Below are positions 1-5,007 of a stretch of DNA of 5,007 nucleotides, piece after piece; position 1 is the first letter of the stretch, and each line of letters starts with the position of its first letter. The translations under genes and the position numbers were made by a program. Source of the stretch: Nanoarchaeales archaeon (GTDB lineage Archaea; Nanobdellota; Nanobdellia; Woesearchaeales; UBA583); contig JABSQY010000111.1 in the NCBI GenBank assembly GCA_013215525.1, positions 1 to 5,007 on the forward strand, read 5' to 3'. The notes below the pieces were generated by a model that did no database searches, had not been told where the DNA came from, and was given only the letters and a program-made list of their open reading frames with translations.

Positions 1-2284
1 ATTTTAAATTAACTTTAATATATTTTTCTTTAATTACTTTAAATAAAACTTCAAATTGATTTTCTATATAACTCCATTTTAAAATATTTTCATAATTTTT
101 ATTTTTTTGTGATAAATTCATAAAATTAAATATGTCAACAGATGGGATGATTTTTTCAATGTAGGTATAGTTTATAACTCTAAAATCTATAACTTTATCT
201 TTATTAATATTATATTCTAAATAAATTTTTTCTTCAATATCTTCACTAAATTTCCCGAGTAATAACTCATTTTCAATCTCAAAGCTTATTTTATCTTCAT
301 CAATAACTTCATAATAAGTTTTAATATTATCTACAACATCAGACTTATCACCTAATATTATGTATTTAAAATATTCATTTAATTCTAAAATATTACTAGA
401 ATTAATTTCCAACTCAAATTCAATAACTGGGTCCTTTGCTAAAATTTTAAAGTCACCACGAATTTCATCAACATTAAAACTTACAAGTTTAGGGATTACA
501 ACTGTTATTTTTATTTTTTTACCAATATATTTTTTATCAATAAATTTTTCAAAATCAATTTGTAGTAATGTAATTTTTTTATTAATGTCTCCTTTAATTT
601 CAATAATTTTAAACTTAGTTAATATATTTAACATAGTATTATCATAATTTTTCTCCAATTTTAAAATATTATTTTTATTAAATTCATCAATGTCAATATT
701 GTTTAATAACTCTTTTAATTGAGCATAGTCAAACTCAGGTGTTAAACTAGGTTCATAGAAATAATTTCTATTAGTGATAGAATAACTATTTAACATCTTA
801 TCTTTTGAAATATTTAACTCTAACAGTGAATAAATATATTCGAGTTCTAAGTCTGATAATTTATTATCATTGGAGTTCTCAATATCATTTTTATCTCTTT
901 CAATTCCATTATTACTTCCACTAGTTCCTGATCCTGAATTTCCATTGTTTGGAGTAGATACAAATTTAGGAAAATAAATTAGAGTATTAAAATTTAAAAC
1001 ACTTTCATAAACATCATTAATCGAACTTCCTACATATCCTCTGGAAAAAAATACTTCAAAGCTTAAATTTATAGTCTTGTCATAAATATTTGAGAATGTA
1101 ATTGATTTTAAAACTAAACTATTAATATCTAAACTAATTCCATTATCTAAAACTTGTTTAGAAAATAAAAGAGTTTCATTATCAAAAAATTTAATTACGA
1201 TTTTATATTTAATTGGAACTTCTCCAGTATTTTTAAGAATAAAATTAATTTTAGAATTTACAACTAAATTAATATTTTCTATCTCTAAATTAATTTGTTT
1301 AGTATTTATTTCTATTAGATCTAATTTTTTAAACTTTTGAAACTTTCCACTACTATGAATTGAGTTAGGATTTGTTCTAAATTCTTTACCTTTAAACATA
1401 ATTTTTTTTGAATGATTAAAAATTAATTCTTTAATAGAGTTAAATGTATAATTAGAGATTGAAAATCCAGAATTAATATTATACAAATTAAGTTTATTAA
1501 CAAAACTTGTAGTAATAATTTCTGGAACAAAAATAATTGGAAAATCGCTCTCAAACATTCCTCTCTCAACAATTTCACTACCAACAAACTGTACACGTGT
1601 AACATCAACTCCTGATTGATTTAATCTATCAATTATGAAAAAATTATTTTCAAATTTATCATTATTTAAAAAAACATTATTAGTAAAATTTTCAAACTTA
1701 TTAATAAGTTCAAAACTAAATTCATCAAAATAAAATAGTTCTATATTTTTAGTTAAATTAAATTTATTTAACTTTGATAGAATTAATTTGGAATTATTTA
1801 AATCTAAAAAAATAGGAAAAATATTTTCTTTTCGTAACATTGGAATAATTAAGATAGAATTAAAAGAAGATTCAACATCTAAAAAAAAAAACTTAGAAAA
1901 ATTTCCAAGTTCTGCTAAAAATAAAGAATTATTAATATAACTTGATTTAGTATTTATACTTAAATTTAGTTTATTTCCATAATTAAAATTCCCATAATTA
2001 ATCTCTCCTTCAATCAAAATAATATTAGTTTTACTTTCATCAATTAAATATAAAATATCTGTATTATCATTATTATAATTAAAAAATGATGAACTTAAAT
2101 TCTTAACATTTGCATAAATATTTCCAGTGTACACATCTCTGAAATCTTGCGAATTTATTATAACTTGTGATGTTGAAAATAAATTATTAAAACAAAAAAT
2201 AAAAATAATTAAATAATTAAAATATTTTAATAAACAAATAATTCTTTTTTTTATATAACTTTTTTTATAATTAAAAAGTTCCAT
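1..2284 (-). CDS. Secreted multi-domain surface protein, N-terminal 761 codons (runs off window)
   Basis: The frame is uninterrupted from ATG at 2284-2282 to the window edge, where it is cut inside the protein. That ATG is the only start before a typical signal peptide: a basic stretch (YKKSYIKKR) and a hydrophobic core at residues 24-36 (YLIIFIFCFNNLF). The mature part begins near QVIINSQDFRDVYTGNIYANV (residues 40-60). Residues about 41-320 have alternating short beta and helical segments (for example SILIIPMLRKENIFPIFLDL, then FVGSEIVERGMFESDFPIIFV) that recall cell-wall-binding repeat 2 units. Residues about 325-440 look like a CARDB-type beta-sandwich with LKNTGEVPIKYKI (NTGE at 352-355). 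A Gly/Ser/Asn linker follows (443-460), then a domain with VVIPK (595-599) and KDPVI (617-621), a pattern I associate with envelope proteins of DPANN archaea. The only cysteines (17 and 31) are in the signal peptide. A C-terminal membrane anchor may lie beyond the edge. Coding is certain; the domain names are tentative and no function is recognised. Confidence 0.88.
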   Translation of the reverse strand, partial: MELFNYKKSYIKKRIICLLKYFNYLIIFIFCFNNLFSTSQVIINSQDFRDVYTGNIYANVKNLSSSFFNYNNDNTDILYLIDESKTNIILIEGEINYGNFNYGNKLNLSINTKSSYINNSLFLAELGNFSKFFFLDVESSFNSILIIPMLRKENIFPIFLDLNNSKLILSKLNKFNLTKNIELFYFDEFSFELINKFENFTNNVFLNNDKFENNFFIIDRLNQSGVDVTRVQFVGSEIVERGMFESDFPIIFVPEIITTSFVNKLNLYNINSGFSISNYTFNSIKELIFNHSKKIMFKGKEFRTNPNSIHSSGKFQKFKKLDLIEINTKQINLEIENINLVVNSKINFILKNTGEVPIKYKIVIKFFDNETLLFSKQVLDNGISLDINSLVLKSITFSNIYDKTINLSFEVFFSRGYVGSSINDVYESVLNFNTLIYFPKFVSTPNNGNSGSGTSGSNNGIERDKNDIENSNDNKLSDLELEYIYSLLELNISKDKMLNSYSITNRNYFYEPSLTPEFDYAQLKELLNNIDIDEFNKNNILKLEKNYDNTMLNILTKFKIIEIKGDINKKITLLQIDFEKFIDKKYIGKKIKITVVIPKLVSFNVDEIRGDFKILAKDPVIEFELEINSSNILELNEYFKYIILGDKSDVVDNIKTYYEVIDEDKISFEIENELLLGKFSEDIEEKIYLEYNINKDKVIDFRVINYTYIEKIIPSVDIFNFMNLSQKNKNYENILKWSYIENQFEVLFKVIKEKYIKVNLK

Positions 2285-2291
2285 TTTATCC
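2282..2291 (-). promoter_or_regulatory. Stop-start junction TAA-A-ATG with weak ribosome-binding GGA
   Basis: The TAA of the upstream surface protein (2288-2286) and the ATG of the downstream gene (2284-2282) are separated by one base. A GGA at 2291-2289 overlaps the last glycine codon and sits four bases before the TAAA leading into the ATG. A better purine-rich GAGAGGT lies at 2307-2301 but is 16 bases away, rather far for a Shine-Dalgarno site. There is no room for a promoter at the junction itself, so co-transcription and translational reinitiation or coupling are inferred. Confidence 0.45.
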
Positions 2292-4970
2292 AACTAAAAT
2301 ACCTCTCAAATTATATCCTGAATTTAATAAAGCGTATGTTTGAGGAACAATCATTTCATAATCATAGACGCCATACGCGCCAACAGAACTTTTATTAATT
2401 GCTACAACAAAAAGGAAATCTTCATTTTCATTTAAATCAAATCCTAAATTATTACTATCAGAATAATCCCACAAAATTCCAATTTCAAATGAGTTAGATA
2501 AATTATAAACTGGAACATTTAAAATTATATTACCTCCAATTATGAAATCTCGAACATTTGCTGAACTAAATCTATTTTCAACATTATCTAATAAAGTATC
2601 AATTCCTAATCGAGTATCAACACGACCAAACGCATTACCCTGATTACTATTATCTTTTTTTCTACCAATAGCTTGTAAAGTTGAAAAATTAATGTCCATA
2701 TTTTCATTTTGAAAAATCACATAATTATAATTACTTTGTTGATCTCCAAAATCAAAAATCACATCATAATTAATTCCAAGTTGTATATTCTGTGACACAT
2801 TACCATAATATGTTTGCCAAGGATTTCCTGTATTATTAATTACAATAAACTCTATTGGTTCTTCTAAAACTGATTTATAACCTTCAAAATCCAAACAACT
2901 ATACACTAAAGTATGTGCGCCAATACTTAAACTTGTTAAATTATATAAAAAATAATTTCCACTTTGAACCATTGGTGTAAAATTATTTGAATCTAACGAT
3001 AACTCGCAATAATTTCCGCCTAAAACAAAAGTTTCATTTAAACTAATATTCACATCAATATCAAATCCATATGCGATGTATGATTTAGGTTGATTTGAAA
3101 TAATATCTAAACTTCTAATTTGAAATACACTACTTGAAATTAAATATTTATCTTTTAAATCATCATACAATACGCCACCAAATCCATCTTTTAAATATGC
3201 AGTTAAAGTGTAGAATTGTGAATTTTTAAATATAGATTGATTAATGTTAAAAGGATTAATTAAATCATTAATATTAATTTTTGAATGTGCTAAAACATTA
3301 ATAATTTCATCAAATAAATTAATAATAATCTCTCCTAGATAATTTTTAATCTCAATAACTAAACTTCCTGACACTATACTATTCCCATAATTTTCAAAAA
3401 ATGATGGAAAACTAATTTTTCTATTAACTGCTCCAAAAGTAATACTATCTCCAGAATCTATATTAACTCCTAGTATTTGAATTTTTCTATTAGTTGAAAT
3501 TCTCCACGCAGTTAATATTTCTTCATTATCATCAACATTTACATAACATATCTTTGGAAAACTTAAATCTTGATTAATATTACATCTATAATCTCCAATA
3601 TAATCTGAGCCATTAAAAAAACGAACACTAGTATCTGGTAAATAATTATAATTACTAATTGAACCTGAATCATCATAACTTGTAACATTATAACTAATCT
3701 CTATTGATGTAATACCTGAAAAATCATCTCCAAAACTATTGGAATAAATAATTGGTACTGTGTCTGCATCTTCTGGCGTATCAAAAGTAATATTTACTGT
3801 ATCTATAACATAACCTTCTTCTCTTCCTCTATCATTTGTACTTAATTTAAATCTTAATCTCACATTATTTTTATCATCTATTTCTTTAGCACCAAAACTT
3901 ACATGTTTTCCTTCATTGTCAAGAGAAATAGTTCCAGGATTATATTCTATTAAAATTTCTTCAGAACCATTAAAAACTGTAACAAGAAAAGCATCATTTT
4001 TTTTAACAAATTCTTCAACATAATAATTAATTTTCACATTAAATCTATTAGTTAAATCAATAATTGGACTTTCTAAATAATATTCAGCATTATTTGGATA
4101 TTTATCATTTAATCCAGTAGCAAAAGCGCAACCCTCGTCAGCTTGGTCTAAATCCTCATCACTTGGAACTCCTAATTCCCAATTATCTAAAGATAAATTT
4201 TCATTAACATCATCATGAGTCCACCCTTGAGCATCACAATTACCAACTTCTCCAAAATCAAATAATATATAATTATCAGGTCCAGAAACAGTATAAAAAC
4301 TAGAATTAAAATCTTCAATTAAAAAAAATTCACTAATTGTTAAGTTTTCACCAAATTTATATTCTGTATTATTAGTCCCAATACTTAAATACGCTCGTAA
4401 ACCTTCTACATCAAATTTATCTAAAAACGTATGAACTTCATTACTAGAATTATCGTATGCATAAATTAAGAATGAATATTCTCCAATTTGACTTGCTTGA
4501 CTAAATATATATTTAAATAAATCACTTCCATTGTAACTTAAATTATAATTATAAATACTTAAATCTGGAAAAGTAATAATAAGTTCAACATTTGAAATAT
4601 TAATATCATCTACTACACTAGCAATAAACTCAATTTGTTCTCCTTTTTTAATTGTATATTTAGATAGATTATAAAAATTAATAATTGGTGGACTTATATC
4701 CTCTGAACTATTTCTAACAATAACTTTTTGATTAGATTCATTAAATTCATTATTTACAATAATATAATTACTAATATTACTAACAATTTTACAAGAATAA
4801 TTATGTTCTCCTAATCCAAAACTTTCAAAATTTAAATTACTCCATCCAGAAGAATTAGATAAATTCGTTCCAATTAGATTATTAGAACTATTATAAAAAT
4901 TAACTAAATAACCTGAATTAAAAGTATTTAATCCTTCATTAAAAACTCTACACTTAAAATTTGAACTAAC
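2286..4970 (-). CDS. Large multi-domain extracellular surface protein, C-terminal 894 codons (5' part interrupted)
   Basis: Open frame of 894 codons ending in TAA at 2288-2286. Numbering from the codon after the TGA at 4973-4971, I see: an Ig-like domain (1-90; Cys7 and Cys60); a second Ig-like domain (92-187; begins DISPPI, then KKGEQIEF and VVDDINISNVEL); a MAM-like jelly-roll (about 213-397; GW, NWELGVPS, GCAFATGLNDKYPNNAEYYLESPIIDL); a beta-rich domain with Cys463 and Cys475; a further beta-rich region (505-620); an Ig-like domain (620-711; Cys655 and Cys692); and a C-terminal module (712-894; NPWQTYYGNVS, ILWDYSDSNN, GAYGVYDYEMIVP). There are about 30 N-x-S/T sequons. No enzyme motif, no transmembrane segment and no C-terminal anchor are visible. 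The only ATG/GTG/TTG before the TGA is GTG at 4037-4035; it falls inside the jelly-roll with no signal peptide or credible ribosome site, so the true start must lie upstream of the window. Inference: a secreted adhesin or S-layer-like envelope protein of a DPANN archaeon. The coding call is firm; the exact function is unknown. Confidence 0.85.
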   Translation of the reverse strand, partial: VSSNFKCRVFNEGLNTFNSGYLVNFYNSSNNLIGTNLSNSSGWSNLNFESFGLGEHNYSCKIVSNISNYIIVNNEFNESNQKVIVRNSSEDISPPIINFYNLSKYTIKKGEQIEFIASVVDDINISNVELIITFPDLSIYNYNLSYNGSDLFKYIFSQASQIGEYSFLIYAYDNSSNEVHTFLDKFDVEGLRAYLSIGTNNTEYKFGENLTISEFFLIEDFNSSFYTVSGPDNYILFDFGEVGNCDAQGWTHDDVNENLSLDNWELGVPSDEDLDQADEGCAFATGLNDKYPNNAEYYLESPIIDLTNRFNVKINYYVEEFVKKNDAFLVTVFNGSEEILIEYNPGTISLDNEGKHVSFGAKEIDDKNNVRLRFKLSTNDRGREEGYVIDTVNITFDTPEDADTVPIIYSNSFGDDFSGITSIEISYNVTSYDDSGSISNYNYLPDTSVRFFNGSDYIGDYRCNINQDLSFPKICYVNVDDNEEILTAWRISTNRKIQILGVNIDSGDSITFGAVNRKISFPSFFENYGNSIVSGSLVIEIKNYLGEIIINLFDEIINVLAHSKININDLINPFNINQSIFKNSQFYTLTAYLKDGFGGVLYDDLKDKYLISSSVFQIRSLDIISNQPKSYIAYGFDIDVNISLNETFVLGGNYCELSLDSNNFTPMVQSGNYFLYNLTSLSIGAHTLVYSCLDFEGYKSVLEEPIEFIVINNTGNPWQTYYGNVSQNIQLGINYDVIFDFGDQQSNYNYVIFQNENMDINFSTLQAIGRKKDNSNQGNAFGRVDTRLGIDTLLDNVENRFSSANVRDFIIGGNIILNVPVYNLSNSFEIGILWDYSDSNNLGFDLNENEDFLFVVAINKSSVGAYGVYDYEMIVPQTYALLNSGYNLRGILVG

Positions 4971-4973
4971 TCA
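4971..4973 (-). other. In-frame TGA codon splitting the surface-protein frame
   Basis: This is the only stop in this frame between 5006 and the terminal TAA at 2288. The reading frame is unchanged on both sides, so it is a substitution and not an indel. The position would suit Trp (GLD-W-VSS), one G-to-A change from TGG. Seven TGG tryptophans are used in the two genes and no other in-frame TGA occurs, which argues against a reassigned code. Selenocysteine is possible in principle, but nothing in the context supports it. Confidence 0.8.
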
Positions 4974-5007
4974 ATCAAGTCCAACATTTGGAGATATAAT
5001 AGATTCA
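4971..5007 (-). CDS. Upstream continuation of the surface protein, ending at an in-frame TGA
   Basis: Eleven codons (ESIISPNVGLD) followed by TGA, in exactly the same frame as the 894 codons downstream. The text reads smoothly into the following VSSNFKCRV, which looks like the first strands of an Ig-like domain, so this is most simply the same protein rather than a different gene. If the TGA is real and read as stop, the upstream gene ends here just before its last large block of domains, and the downstream part would be a remnant. If it is a base error or is read through, this belongs to one gene reaching beyond the window. Too little is visible to decide. Confidence 0.55.
   Translation of the reverse strand, partial: ESIISPNVGLD

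Noticed and set aside
360..647. Plus-strand 95-codon open frame beginning MYLKYSFNS
   Set aside because: It lies wholly antisense to the continuous minus-strand gene covering 1-2284, which has better protein character; its composition is the complement of AT-rich codons.
1423..1608. Minus-strand 61-codon frame with TTG start
   Set aside because: It is in another frame inside the same minus-strand gene, has no ribosome site, and its Leu/Ile-rich text is typical of an out-of-frame AT-rich shadow.
2161..2285. AT-rich stretch as an intergenic promoter region
   Set aside because: It encodes the basic and hydrophobic signal peptide of the second protein in frame, which explains the A/T runs.
2286..4037. 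A separate complete gene of 583 codons starting at GTG 4037
   Set aside because: The 311 codons upstream are in frame and protein-like, the GTG sits within a domain core, and there is no signal peptide on what is clearly an exported protein.
4971..4973. Genetic code with TGA as Trp or Gly, or selenocysteine
   Set aside because: Only one in-frame TGA occurs in about 1,660 codons while TGG is used seven times; no supporting context for selenocysteine was seen.
1..5007. CRISPR array, tRNA or rRNA, insertion sequence, or long tandem repeat
   Set aside because: No regularly spaced repeats, cloverleaf, rRNA-like GC-rich block, transposase motif or terminal inverted repeats were seen; both genes fill the window.

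Overview
The window is very AT-rich. Apart from a one-base gap it is coding throughout, all on the minus strand. It holds the C-terminal part of one large secreted surface protein (gene A, 5007 down to 2286) and the N-terminal 761 codons of a second secreted protein (gene B, 2284 down to the window edge). No RNA gene, mobile element, CRISPR array, long repeat or plus-strand gene is supported.

The domain style suggests a DPANN archaeon of the Woesearchaeota/Pacearchaeota type. The clues are Ig-like beta-sandwich modules with many N-x-S/T sequons, a C-terminal module with LWDYSD and GAYGVYDYE motifs, and a VIPK...KDPVI domain in gene B. This assignment rests on remembered family resemblance and was not checked by a search.

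Gene A: the frame ending at 2286 is open far beyond the only standard start codon in it (GTG at 4037-4035). The 311 codons upstream are clearly protein-like, and the GTG lies inside a MAM-like jelly-roll domain, so a gene call starting there is truncated. The frame is interrupted once, by a TGA at 4973-4971, and the 11 readable codons beyond it look like the same protein. All seven recognisable tryptophans in the window use TGG, so a G-to-A nonsense mutation or a base error is more likely than a reassigned code.

Gene B: it starts one base after the stop of gene A (TAA-A-ATG), so the two are almost certainly co-transcribed and may be translationally coupled. It has a signal peptide, a region resembling cell-wall-binding type 2 repeats, a CARDB-like beta-sandwich, a Gly/Ser/Asn linker and a further C-terminal domain that is cut by the window edge. 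Gene A carries four cysteine pairs, one per domain, whereas the visible mature part of gene B has no cysteine. The two proteins probably act together at the cell surface, but their function cannot be read from the sequence.
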